The notes under the pieces were generated by a model, which did no database searches, was not told the DNA's origin, and worked only from the letters and a program-made list of their open reading frames with translations. 64,000 nucleotides of DNA from Serratia sp. FDAARGOS_506 (GTDB lineage Bacteria > Pseudomonadota > Gammaproteobacteria > Enterobacterales > Enterobacteriaceae), in the NCBI RefSeq assembly GCF_003812745.1, contig NZ_CP033831.1:4464001-4528000 (forward strand), given 5' to 3'. Every line of letters starts with the position of its first letter. Within the stretch, counting starts at the first letter, position 1. Below are positions 33,795-41,656 of the stretch, piece after piece. Made by a program: the position numbers and the translations under genes.

Positions 33795-34172
33795 ATGCCG
33801 AGATGGCTCACATTACCGGCCACCAGCATTACCATTCTGCTGGCCTTTTCCGCTTACGGCGCCCCGCTGGGCGCGCTGGAGCTGAATTACCAGCCCCCTG
33901 AACCCAGCGTTACCCCTCCGCCCAAACCTGTGGCAGCACCAGGGCCGGCGCCCAAGGCGACAAAACCGCCAATTACCTGGGCAGAGGCACGTGAAAAGAA
34001 CGGTTTTCGCGTCGATATCGAGTGCGATCATCCTGGCTGCAGCAAACCACGCGCCAAACCTTACCCCGCGTATGAAGGTCCGGTAAAGAAAACCGATCGT
34101 CGCCGCCAATCCGATCCTTATTCCACCAATCAGGACCCCGATTACAACATTCAGTTGGGCTATGAGTGGTAG
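33795..34172 (+). CDS. secreted proline-rich protein of unknown function
   Basis: A 125-residue protein with a probable Sec signal (about residues 1-28, cleavage near AYGA or GALE). A proline-rich linker (PPEPSVTPPPKPVAAPGP) follows, then a polar domain with two cysteines (IECDHPGCSKPRAKPYP) that could form a disulfide in the periplasm. No known family is recognised. A hairpin terminator follows at 34285. Confidence 0.7.
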   Translation: MPRWLTLPATSITILLAFSAYGAPLGALELNYQPPEPSVTPPPKPVAAPGPAPKATKPPITWAEAREKNGFRVDIECDHPGCSKPRAKPYPAYEGPVKKTDRRRQSDPYSTNQDPDYNIQLGYEW

Positions 34173-34284
34173 CGGCGCTTTCGGAGTAATACCTATATCA
34201 GCCGCCCTCGCCGCTGCATAGAATAGCGTCAGTTCACCACTCCTCCTGGTGTTGAACACAACAAGCTGTGTTGCAAATCTTTAT

Positions 34285-34309
34285 GCGCCTCCCTATAGGC
34301 GCTTTTTTT
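34285..34309 (+). terminator. intrinsic terminator
   Basis: GCGCCT CCCTAT AGGCGC followed by seven T, about 110 bases after the secreted-protein gene. The TGTGTT hairpin just upstream (near 34254-34272) may be part of the same 3' end. Confidence 0.8.
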
Positions 34310-34417
34310 ATCCTTCCCTCATGCCAGTTTCCCGATTACAGATTGCTCTCATTGCCTCGTAAAGTGATGAATGTCACAAATACGCCTCCTTGCCATTTTT
34401 ATTCGGAGGTGATGTTC

Positions 34418-34534
34418 ATGGCTACAGGATCCCTTGTCCTCCTGGCCGCCTTGGCCGGCATTGCGAGCTATTCGCTCTATAAACACTTTAAATCTCAAAA
34501 GAAAAGTACATTCGTTCGCCCGCGCGATCGGTAA
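34418..34534 (+). CDS. 38-residue single-span membrane peptide
   Basis: MATGSLVLLAALAGIASYSL then a basic tail (KHFKSQKKSTFVRPRDR). GGAGGT lies 7 bases before the ATG at 34418, a better start than the upstream in-frame ATGs. One transmembrane helix with a positive cytoplasmic end. Function unknown. Confidence 0.55.
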   Translation: MATGSLVLLAALAGIASYSLYKHFKSQKKSTFVRPRDR

Positions 34535-34554
34535 TCGATAGCGTGTTTACACCG

Positions 34555-34587
34555 CGAAGGCGCGGCGCGCCGCACGCCGCGCCTTCG
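34555..34587. terminator. GC-rich hairpin after the small membrane peptide gene
   Basis: CGAAGGCGCGGCG pairs with CGCCGCGCCTTCG over 13 bp with a 7-base loop. No T-run follows. Confidence 0.45.
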
Positions 34588-34680
34588 TGGACCGTCATGT
34601 TTTCATCACAAAATTGTCACAATATGGCCATATGATGATTCGCGATTATCCGCTCTGGCTTAACACCAAGGATTTCGCCC

Positions 34681-34890
34681 ATGACCATAATTAAAGCTGC
34701 AAACCATCAGGAAGCAGAAAAGCTCATCCGCGCCGGCACAGCCAAAAAAATCGAACTGGCCTATGATATCGGCAGCGACGACTTCTTCCAGCTTGCCAGC
34801 CTGTGGTGCGATAAAGGCGCCAAGATCTCCAAAGGGAAAGAACACTTTATCGTCTCGTTGAAGGGGTTTCGCATTCCCCCTAACGATTGA
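34681..34890 (+). CDS. small protein of unknown function (69 residues)
   Basis: MTIIKAANHQEAEKLIRAGTAKKIELAYDIGSDDFFQLASLWC... A soluble alpha/beta-looking protein with codon use like its neighbours. The ATG at 34681 follows a weak ribosome site. I do not recognise a family. Confidence 0.6.
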   Translation: MTIIKAANHQEAEKLIRAGTAKKIELAYDIGSDDFFQLASLWCDKGAKISKGKEHFIVSLKGFRIPPND

Positions 34891-35045
34891 TGCCCAGCCG
34901 CCCATCGAGGCGGCTTCCCCTCCCCTCCTCGAAAAACCGCTCTATTCGACCACGCGCACCTCATTCGATTTCGCTAAGCTATCAGCAGACTTTATTGCGG
35001 GCGTTCTGCCTGATAACCACGTCCGCCACGATGAGGAGACTGTCC

Positions 35046-36053
35046 ATGTCAACAAATGCAACGCTGCCCGGCACAATGAAAGCGATTGAAATCAGCCAAC
35101 CGGGCGCCCCCGAGGTTCTGGTCGTCACCGAACGTCCGGTGCCCGTTCCACAAGCGGGCGAACTTCTGGTGAAAATCGCCGCCGCCGGCGTTAATCGTCC
35201 CGACGTACTGCAGCGCCAGGGGAGCTATGCGCCACCGCCCGGCGCTTCGGATATTCCCGGCCTGGAAATCGCCGGCGAAGTGGTCGCCGTCGGTGAAGGC
35301 GTGACTCATTTCGCACTCGGCGACCGGGTTTGCGCCCTGATCGCCGGCGGCGGCTATGCCGAATACTGCACCGTGCATGAAAGCAATGCTTTGCCGGTAC
35401 CGACGGGGCTGAGCTTGACCGAGGCCGCCGCGCTGCCGGAAACCTTCTTTACCGTCTGGGTCAACGTGTTCCAGCGTGGCCACCTTAAAGCCGGCGAAAC
35501 CGTGTTGATCCACGGTGGCACCTCCGGTATCGGCACGGTCGCCACCATGCTGGCGAAGGCCTTCTGCGCACAGGTAATCACCACTGTCGGCTCCGAAGAA
35601 AAGCGCCAAGCCAGCCTGGCACTGGGCGCCGACGTAGCGATTAACTACCGCAGCGAAGATTTTGTCGCACGCACCAAAGACGTCACCGACGGCAAAGGCG
35701 CCGACGTGATAGTCGATCTGATCGCCGGCGACTATGTAGCCAAGAACTATCAGGCCGCAGCGATGGAAGGCCGTATCGTGCAAATCGGCACGCAAAATGG
35801 CGTGGTAAAAGAGCTCAATCTGATGCCGCTGCTGTTGAAACGCCTGACCCATACCGGTTCGACGCTACGCTCGCGCAGCGTCGCGGACAAGGCGCAGATT
35901 GCCGCAGAACTGCGCGAGAAGGTTTGGCCGCTGCTGGAGCGCGGCGTGCTGAAGCCGCAAATATTTAAAACCTTCCCGCTCGAGCAGGCCGCCGCCGCGC
36001 ATGCGCTGATGGAGTCCAGCGAGCACATCGGCAAGATCATGCTGACGTTCTGA
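35046..36053 (+). CDS. NAD(P)H-quinone oxidoreductase, zinc-independent MDR (PIG3-like)
   Basis: A 335-residue medium-chain dehydrogenase/reductase. MKAIEISQPGAPEVLVVTERPVP and AGVNRPDVLQRQGSYAPPPGASDIPGLEIAGEV match the quinone oxidoreductase / TP53I3 group; catalytic-zinc cysteines are absent. The nucleotide motif is HGGTSGIGTVATMLAKAF. It reduces quinones or alpha,beta-unsaturated carbonyls with NADPH, by family. The start at 35046 has the expected N-terminus; a longer frame from 34887 overlaps the previous stop and is rejected. Confidence 0.9.
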   Translation: MSTNATLPGTMKAIEISQPGAPEVLVVTERPVPVPQAGELLVKIAAAGVNRPDVLQRQGSYAPPPGASDIPGLEIAGEVVAVGEGVTHFALGDRVCALIAGGGYAEYCTVHESNALPVPTGLSLTEAAALPETFFTVWVNVFQRGHLKAGETVLIHGGTSGIGTVATMLAKAFCAQVITTVGSEEKRQASLALGADVAINYRSEDFVARTKDVTDGKGADVIVDLIAGDYVAKNYQAAAMEGRIVQIGTQNGVVKELNLMPLLLKRLTHTGSTLRSRSVADKAQIAAELREKVWPLLERGVLKPQIFKTFPLEQAAAAHALMESSEHIGKIMLTF

Positions 36054-36095
36054 GGCCATTCCCCGCGGCCCGTGCTGCGGGGAACCGATGCGCGC

Positions 36096-37148
36096 TCAGG
36101 GAATAATCCCGCGGCGGCGGAACTCATCGAACAGCGAGAAAAACATGGCTTCGGTGTCGACAAACTGATGGAAACCGAATCGCCGCGCCTTGCTGCCGTC
36201 CGCGAACATGTCATAGTCCCAGGAAAAAACGAAATCGGCGAAACGCCAGCCGCTCACCGCGCGATAGTCCGGTTCGGTCAATTGGTGCCGTTGCACCAGC
36301 TCTCGCCACAGCGGCGCTTTATCCGCCATCATGCTCTCCAGCGGCATCGGCAGCGGCGGCGCGCAGTCCAATCCGAAGTAAGCGGCAATCTTCGGCCACA
36401 TGTCGCTCCAACGGAAAAGATCGCCATTGTTGATATTAAACGCCTGATTAGCCGCTGCCGGTTCGATCGCCGCCCACAGCGTGGCGCGCGCCAACAGCCC
36501 GGCGTCGGTCATTTCCAACAGGCTGTGATAAGCGCCCGGCTTACCAGGGAAGCGCAGCGGCAGGCCGAGCGCTTTACTGATCGACGCGTAGACCGCGATG
36601 CTTAACGCCAGATTCATCGGGTTGCCGAGCGAGAAGCCCCCCACCACGCTCGGGCGAATGGCGCTCCAATGCCAACGTTTGCCGGCCTGACGCCGCTCCA
36701 GATACTGCTGTTGCGCCACGTTAAACTCCGGCGGCATATGCCCGGCGTCGCTTTCACGAGCCGGCGTTTTAAACGGCCCCAAATGAGCGCCATATACCTT
36801 ATAGCCCTGCATCAGGCTGACATGCTCCAACGCCGGTGCGATCGGCTCCAACCCCTCGACGACGTTTTGCAACATCTGCAGATTGGGCGCCACCAGGCCC
36901 GCCCAATCCGGCGCATCCTGGTAGGCGGCATAGAAAACGTGGCTAACCGCGCTCAGCGGCCGCAGCGCGTCGCGCGTCGCCGCCGCATCCAGCAGATCTA
37001 CCTTTAGGTCGCATACCCCAGGTGCCGGTTGCCCACCCCGGCGCGAGACGCCCACCACGGGCCAGCCCTGACCGGTCAGTTCCTCAATCAAACGGCGCCC
37101 TATCACGCCATTGGCGCCGATCACTAACGCCTGCCGCTTTGCATTCAT
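36096..37148 (-). CDS. PRISE-type SDR reductase (progesterone 5-beta-reductase/iridoid-synthase-like)
   Basis: A 350-residue atypical extended SDR. The NADPH loop is GANGVIGRRLIEEL, the family tyrosine segment is VFYAAYQDAP, and QGYKVYGAHLGPFKTPARE resembles the G-x-K-x-Y-x-G signature. WHWSAIRPSVVGGFSLGNPMNLA matches the W-S-x-x-R-P...G motif of plant and bacterial PRISE enone reductases. The start at 37148 has GAGGAGA 6 bases upstream. It is divergent from a LysR gene and next to a quinone oxidoreductase. Substrate unknown; it may reduce activated enones. Confidence 0.78.
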   Translation of the reverse strand: MNAKRQALVIGANGVIGRRLIEELTGQGWPVVGVSRRGGQPAPGVCDLKVDLLDAAATRDALRPLSAVSHVFYAAYQDAPDWAGLVAPNLQMLQNVVEGLEPIAPALEHVSLMQGYKVYGAHLGPFKTPARESDAGHMPPEFNVAQQQYLERRQAGKRWHWSAIRPSVVGGFSLGNPMNLALSIAVYASISKALGLPLRFPGKPGAYHSLLEMTDAGLLARATLWAAIEPAAANQAFNINNGDLFRWSDMWPKIAAYFGLDCAPPLPMPLESMMADKAPLWRELVQRHQLTEPDYRAVSGWRFADFVFSWDYDMFADGSKARRFGFHQFVDTEAMFFSLFDEFRRRGIIP

Positions 37149-37258
37149 CTTGTCTCTCCTCGGGTTGTCGAGGTTCTGAGTGTTATTGATTAGCGACCCT
37201 TGCGGTAGAAGAGACTTTCCACTAACACTCATAAGAAATATTTATAGGCAAGATCGAT

Positions 37259-38191
37259 ATGGATAAGCTGAACGCAATGAAAACCTTTATGCGGGTGGCG
37301 GAGCTGGGCAGCTTGTCGGCCGCCGCTCGCGATCTGCGTTTGACGCAGCCGGCGGTCAGTCAACAAATCGCCGGCCTGGAGCAGCAACTGGGGGCCCAAC
37401 TGCTGTTTCGCAGCACCCGGGCGGTCACCCTGACCGATGCCGGCAATGATTACTACTTGCGCCTCAAACCGATTCTGGCGGCAGTCGACGAAGCGGAAGA
37501 AGCATTGCACGGCCAGCGCCACCGGCTGCAGGGCAACCTGCGCATTCACGCACCGACCGGGTTCGGGCAACGCCACGTCACGCCGCTGGCCATCGCATTC
37601 CAGCAGCGCCATCCGGATCTCACCATCGAGCTGCTGCTGGACGATCGCCGCGCCGACGTGATAGGTGAAGGCATCGACGTGGCGTTGCGCTTCGGCGAAC
37701 TGCACGCGCCCGGCATGGTGGCGAAACGCCTGGGTGAACTGCAACGCCTGCTGGTGGCATCACCGGCCTATCTGGCAAAGCACGGCGTGCCACGCTCGCC
37801 GGCAGAGTTGGCAAAGCATGCGCACATTCGTTACAGCGGTTTGAACGACGGCGATACGCTCACCCTGATCGGCCCGCACGGCCCCGAGATAGTGGCTCTA
37901 CAGCCCATCTTCCGCGCCAATAATACGCTATCGCTGCTGACGGCTATCGAGGCAGGGCTCGGTGTCGGCGGCGCTCAGCGGCCCTTGATCGGCGAGCAAC
38001 TGGCGACAGGGGCGCTGGTGCCCGTCTTGCCGGAATACCGCTATCCGCCCATGGCGCTGCACGCGGTCTATCCCGCTTTACGTTTTATTCCGGAGAAAGT
38101 GCGCGCCTGGGTGGCGCATCTGCAACAGGCGTTAACGGCGATTGAGGGGATCAGCGGAGTGAATGCCCCCGGCCAGACGCCGGGAGCATAA
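37259..38191 (+). CDS. LysR-family regulator next to the PRISE gene
   Basis: A 310-residue LTTR (MDKLNAMKTFMRVAELGSLSAAARDLRLTQPAVSQQIAGLEQQLG). It is divergent from the PRISE-type reductase with a 110-base gap, the classic arrangement of an LTTR and its target. It ends 3 bases before the convergent yidB-like stop. Confidence 0.9.
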   Translation: MDKLNAMKTFMRVAELGSLSAAARDLRLTQPAVSQQIAGLEQQLGAQLLFRSTRAVTLTDAGNDYYLRLKPILAAVDEAEEALHGQRHRLQGNLRIHAPTGFGQRHVTPLAIAFQQRHPDLTIELLLDDRRADVIGEGIDVALRFGELHAPGMVAKRLGELQRLLVASPAYLAKHGVPRSPAELAKHAHIRYSGLNDGDTLTLIGPHGPEIVALQPIFRANNTLSLLTAIEAGLGVGGAQRPLIGEQLATGALVPVLPEYRYPPMALHAVYPALRFIPEKVRAWVAHLQQALTAIEGISGVNAPGQTPGA

Positions 38192-38194
38192 TCA

Positions 38195-38584
38195 TTATTT
38201 GAACAGTTTGCCGACCATATCGCCGAGTTCATTGCTGTCTTGCTGCACTTCGCCATTTGGCGAGGCGGCATCCGCAACCGTTGGCAAGAACTGTGCAATG
38301 GTGCTGGAGGCTTGGGCCGGATCAACACCCAGTTTTTCAGCCAGTTGATTGATCGCGTCACTACCCAGCGCCTGCTGTACATGATCGCCGGTAATTGGCT
38401 GGTTTTCACCATTGCCGAGCCAGGAACCGACGATATCGCCGAACTGCCCCTGGCGGAACTTGTCCAAAATGGCCTGCAGGCCACCTTGTTGCTCAACCCA
38501 CTGCATAATGGCGATATAATCGATGCCTTTACCGTTGGCGCCGCCGCCCAGAATGTTACCCAATACGCTATCGAACAGACCCAT
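38195..38584 (-). CDS. yidB: YidB-family protein (DUF937)
   Basis: A 129-residue protein (MGLFDSVLGNILGGG...). YIAIMQWVEQQGGLQAILDKFRQGQFGDIVGSWLG and GDHVQQALGSDAINQLAEKLGVDPAQASS are the helical repeats of the YidB/DUF937 family, E. coli YidB having 132 residues. Function unknown. Together with the next two small genes it may belong to a general stress set. Confidence 0.85.
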   Translation of the reverse strand: MGLFDSVLGNILGGGANGKGIDYIAIMQWVEQQGGLQAILDKFRQGQFGDIVGSWLGNGENQPITGDHVQQALGSDAINQLAEKLGVDPAQASSTIAQFLPTVADAASPNGEVQQDSNELGDMVGKLFK

Positions 38585-38639
38585 GATATTCCCCTTTCAG
38601 CCGGTGCGGCCCGCGCCGCACAGGCGGATTGATTTCACG

Positions 38640-38662
38640 AAAAAGGGCCGCCGCGGCGACCC
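38640..38662 (-). terminator. terminator of the YeaQ-like gene
   Basis: On the minus strand GGGTCGCCGCGGCGGCCC is followed by TTTTT, 18 bases after the YeaQ-type stop. Confidence 0.65.
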
Positions 38663-38679
38663 TGTTGAGCAACGGCTGC

Positions 38680-38928
38680 TTAGCCTTTGATCTTCCTGTA
38701 GACAAAAAGCACCACCAAGGCACCGATTACCGCCACCACAAAGCTGCCCAGGTTAAAACCGTCAACGCGACCCATACCGAAGAAGGTGCTGATATAGCCG
38801 CCGACCACGGCGCCCACGACCCCCAGTACTACGGTCATAATAAACCCGCCGCCGTCTTTGCCCGGCATAATCCATTTGGCCAGGATACCGGCGATTAAAC
38901 CAAAAATGATCCAGGAAATGATGCCCAT
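38680..38928 (-). CDS. GlsB/YeaQ/YmgE-family membrane protein
   Basis: An 82-residue protein with three short spans (MGIISWIIFGLIAGILAKWIMPG, FIMTVVLGVVGAVVGGYIS, NLGSFVVAVIGALVVLFVYRK). This glycine-rich layout defines the GlsB/YeaQ/YmgE (transglycosylase-associated) family of RpoS-linked stress proteins. The start at 38928 is the family N-terminus; the in-frame ATG at 39009 is not. Confidence 0.9.
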   Translation of the reverse strand: MGIISWIIFGLIAGILAKWIMPGKDGGGFIMTVVLGVVGAVVGGYISTFFGMGRVDGFNLGSFVVAVIGALVVLFVYRKIKG

Positions 38929-38942
38929 TTTTACTCTCCCTA

Positions 38943-39140
38943 TTACCTTTTGCCTAACAGAAATCCTATTACCAGGCCCACGACGGCGCCGGCGCCTATC
39001 CCCGCCCAAGGATTATCCTTGATGCAGGCACATGATTGCTCGAGCGCTGCTTTTACGCCGCTGCTCACTTCGCAGGCGGTGACTTTCACGTAGTCGCTCG
39101 GTTGCTCAACACCGTTTAGATCGTCATTTTCATATGACAT
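38943..39140 (-). CDS. ElaB/YqjD-like (DUF883) protein
   Basis: A 65-residue protein with a polar helix (residues 10-42, EVSSGVKAALEQSCACI) and a C-terminal membrane anchor after DNPWAGIGAGAVVGLVIGFLLGKR. The N-P-W anchor start is the hallmark of ElaB/YqjD ribosome-associated inner-membrane proteins. It is shorter than E. coli YqjD (about 100 residues). Two cysteines in the helix are unusual. Confidence 0.75.
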   Translation of the reverse strand: MSYENDDLNGVEQPSDYVKVTACEVSSGVKAALEQSCACIKDNPWAGIGAGAVVGLVIGFLLGKR

Positions 39141-39417
39141 GTCAAATCCTTACAGACCAACCCTCTGAGAACTTCGTCACATGTTTCACGCCCGACGCCG
39201 CCCGCTCCGCGATCATGCTCTGGGCAATCTGCCCGCTACCGCTCAATGCAGGGGGTACGGCGGCAAACGTACAACTTCACACTATGACTATAGTAAAAAA
39301 TCAGCGGTTTACCCATTTCCATCCGTCTGAATTTTATCGTACAAAAAACGTTCTGATTTCATCCTGCTGTCATCTCGAGAGACTAAACTTTAAACAAACC
39401 TCCCGGAGGAGACGCCG

Positions 39418-39507
39418 ATGTTCAATGCACCGTTTGTCCTGATTCTCGCGCTACTCTACACGCTGGCCGCCGTTTGGGACGGTTCCGCCGCGTTACTGTT
39501 TTTCTAA
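39418..39507 (+). CDS. 29-residue hydrophobic peptide
   Basis: ATG at 39418 has GGAGGA 7 bases upstream. The frame runs 29 codons and gives MFNAPFVLILALLYTLAAVW followed by a short polar turn and LLFF, one likely membrane helix. It is too small for routine gene finding. The strong ribosome site and uniform hydrophobicity argue for a real small membrane protein. Confidence 0.5.
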   Translation: MFNAPFVLILALLYTLAAVWDGSAALLFF

Positions 39508-39767
39508 GGTTACATACCGTTTGTCACTTTTGCGACGCGCTTAATTGTGTCTGTATTTTTCAATGATGCCAGCCGGTTGAAATAGCGGTAAATATCCTTC
39601 ATTCCCTCGGTAAAAATCCTATCTCGCTCCGTTTTCCGTCCGTCATTAAATAAAGCGTAAAAAAAAGCATTAATGGAAAACCCTATTTAGCACAAAATGT
39701 TCTATCATTCGCCCTATAACAATTTGGGTTAAGGTCCCATTGGGAAAGAAAAGGAATAACAGAAAAA

Positions 39768-40688
39768 ATGCTTTTTAACCAACGCTTTGAGCGCGAATTC
39801 TTGCGCCCTCGTTATTGGTCGCTGTGGATAGGGCTGGGAATACTCTATCTTTTGGTGTTACTGCCCTACCCGTTCATATATCGGCTTGGACACGGCCTCG
39901 GCAGAATAGCCATGCGCCTGATGAAACGTCGGGTAAAAATAGCACGCCGCAATTTAGAGCTCTGCTTCCCCGCTATGCCCACCGCCGAACGCGAGGCGTT
40001 GATCGTCAAAAATTTTGAGTCCGTCGGCATGGGCTTGTTTGAAGTCGGCATGGCCTGGTTCTGGCCCGACTGGCGCATCGCCCGCTGGTTCAAGGTAAGC
40101 GGCATGGAAAACATGCAATTGGCGCGTCAGGACGGGAAAGGCGTTTTGCTGATCGGTCTGCATTTCCTGACGCTGGAACTGGGCGCGCGCATTTTCGGCA
40201 TGCAAAACCCCGGCATCGGCGTACATCGCCCGCACAACAACAAGCTGATGGAGTGGGTACAGACCCGCGGCCGGTTGCGCTCGAATAAATTCATGCTCGA
40301 TCGTAAGGATATCAAAGGCATGATCCGCAACCTGAAACAGGGTGAAATCCTGTGGTACGCGCCGGATCACGATTACGGCCCGCAAAGCAGCGTGTTCGCG
40401 CCGTTCTTTGCCGTGGAAAACGCCGCCACGACGACCGGTACTTTCATCCTGGCGCGCATGGGGCGGCCGTCGATCGTGCCTTTCGTGCCGCGCCGCCTGC
40501 CGAATGCGCAGGGCTACGAGCTGATCGTTCAGCCACCGCTGAAGGACTTCCCGCTGGATGATGAAACGCGTGCAGCGGCCTTGATGAACCGCGTGGTGGA
40601 AGAGCAGGTGCTGTTGGCGCCCGATCAGTACATGTGGTTGCACCGCCGCTTTAAAACCCGCCCACCCGGTGAACCTTCGCTGTATTAA
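39768..40688 (+). CDS. LpxL/LpxP-family Kdo2-lipid IVA acyltransferase
   Basis: A 306-residue late lipid A acyltransferase with one N-terminal membrane span ([20 protein letters not shown]). The catalytic H-x4-E is His132/Glu137 in [14 protein letters not shown]. The sequence mixes LpxL-like ([22 protein letters not shown]) and LpxP-like ([37 protein letters not shown]) segments, so I do not choose between lauroyl and palmitoleoyl transfer. Confidence 0.93.
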   Translation: MLFNQRFEREFLRPRYWSLWIGLGILYLLVLLPYPFIYRLGHGLGRIAMRLMKRRVKIARRNLELCFPAMPTAEREALIVKNFESVGMGLFEVGMAWFWPDWRIARWFKVSGMENMQLARQDGKGVLLIGLHFLTLELGARIFGMQNPGIGVHRPHNNKLMEWVQTRGRLRSNKFMLDRKDIKGMIRNLKQGEILWYAPDHDYGPQSSVFAPFFAVENAATTTGTFILARMGRPSIVPFVPRRLPNAQGYELIVQPPLKDFPLDDETRAAALMNRVVEEQVLLAPDQYMWLHRRFKTRPPGEPSLY

Positions 40689-40695
40689 CGCCCTC

Positions 40696-40729
40696 GCGCC
40701 TTCGCCCGTTACACCGCTGGCGAAGGCGC
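40696..40729. terminator. hairpin after the acyltransferase gene
   Basis: GCGCCTTCGCC and GGCGAAGGCGC pair over 11 bp with a 12-base loop, 7 bases after the stop. No T-run. Confidence 0.5.
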
Positions 40730-40865
40730 ACTCGCCTCGCACAAGCATTCCTCGCCAAGGGAACTACACTAATAAGTCACCGACGGCAATCATTGCCGCC
40801 AGCAACCATTTCTTCCTGCCCGAGGGCCGGTCGTTGCCTGTCGGGCCACAACCGAGGTCAATGTC

Positions 40866-41285
40866 ATGCTGGTACAACCCTATCTGTTTTTCAGCGGTAA
40901 CTGTGAGCAAGCGATTAACTTCTACGTGCAGCAATTGAATGCCAAAATTGAAATGGTCATGCGCTACAAAGACATGCCAGAAGAAGCCCGCCAAGGTGGG
41001 CCACAAGATGTCAACCCGGAGGCGATCATGCATGCACGCCTGCTGATCGGCGACGGCGTGCTGATGGCCTCCGACGGCTGTCCGCAGGATGACAGCGGCG
41101 GCGCTTCCCATAAAGGCTTCTCGCTGTCTCTGAACCCCAGCGATGCGGAGCAAGGGCGCAAGCTGTTCGATAATCTGGCGCAGGGCGGCCAGGTGACGAT
41201 GCCTTACCAAGCCACCTTTTGGGCCAAAGGTTTCGGCATGCTGACCGATAAATTCGGCGTCAACTGGATGATCAATGTCGAATAA
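40866..41285 (+). CDS. VOC-superfamily protein, PhnB/YjdN-like
   Basis: A 139-residue glyoxalase-fold protein. The opening VQPYLFFSGNCEQAINFYVQQLNAKIEMVMRYKDMPEE is characteristic of the PhnB/YjdN group, and GFSLSLN plus MPYQATFWAKGFGMLTDKFGVNWMIN close the fold. No reaction is established for this group. Independent transcription unit by position. Confidence 0.88.
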   Translation: MLVQPYLFFSGNCEQAINFYVQQLNAKIEMVMRYKDMPEEARQGGPQDVNPEAIMHARLLIGDGVLMASDGCPQDDSGGASHKGFSLSLNPSDAEQGRKLFDNLAQGGQVTMPYQATFWAKGFGMLTDKFGVNWMINVE

Positions 41286-41300
41286 TCCGTCATGGCGCCG

Positions 41301-41495
41301 CTAGCTATAGCGGTGCCAGTCATACGCCGCCTTGGCGAACAGCACGAACAGCAGCGTCAACAACGCCAATCCCAACCGCCAGTAAGGCGACCGGCGCCGC
41401 CGCCAGGCGATGTACATCATCACCGCCAGCGCCCCCAGCGTGAGGGGGTAATACGCCGCCAGCGTCAGTAAAGCGATAATGATGTAATCCGACAT
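41301..41495 (-). CDS. small membrane protein (64 residues)
   Basis: MSDYIIIALLTLAAYYPLTLGALAVMMYIAWRRRRSPYWRLGLALLTLLFVLFAK: two membrane helices joined by a basic RRRR turn. The start at 41495 is preferred to in-frame codons upstream, which read into the neighbour's promoter. Divergent from the diguanylate cyclase gene. Function unknown. Confidence 0.6.
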   Translation of the reverse strand: MSDYIIIALLTLAAYYPLTLGALAVMMYIAWRRRRSPYWRLGLALLTLLFVLFAKAAYDWHRYS

Positions 41496-41656
41496 TGACT
41501 CTTTTACTCCGTAGTATTCACACCGCTGCGGATGCAGGTTGCGGCATGCCTTTCTCCGTATCGCCTCGTTAAGGGCTAGAGGTCTGGCGCATTTATGCAT
41601 AAAATATAGGATTGCTCTTAACTCAAATTGAATAGTAATCAAACCACAAGGGTGAC

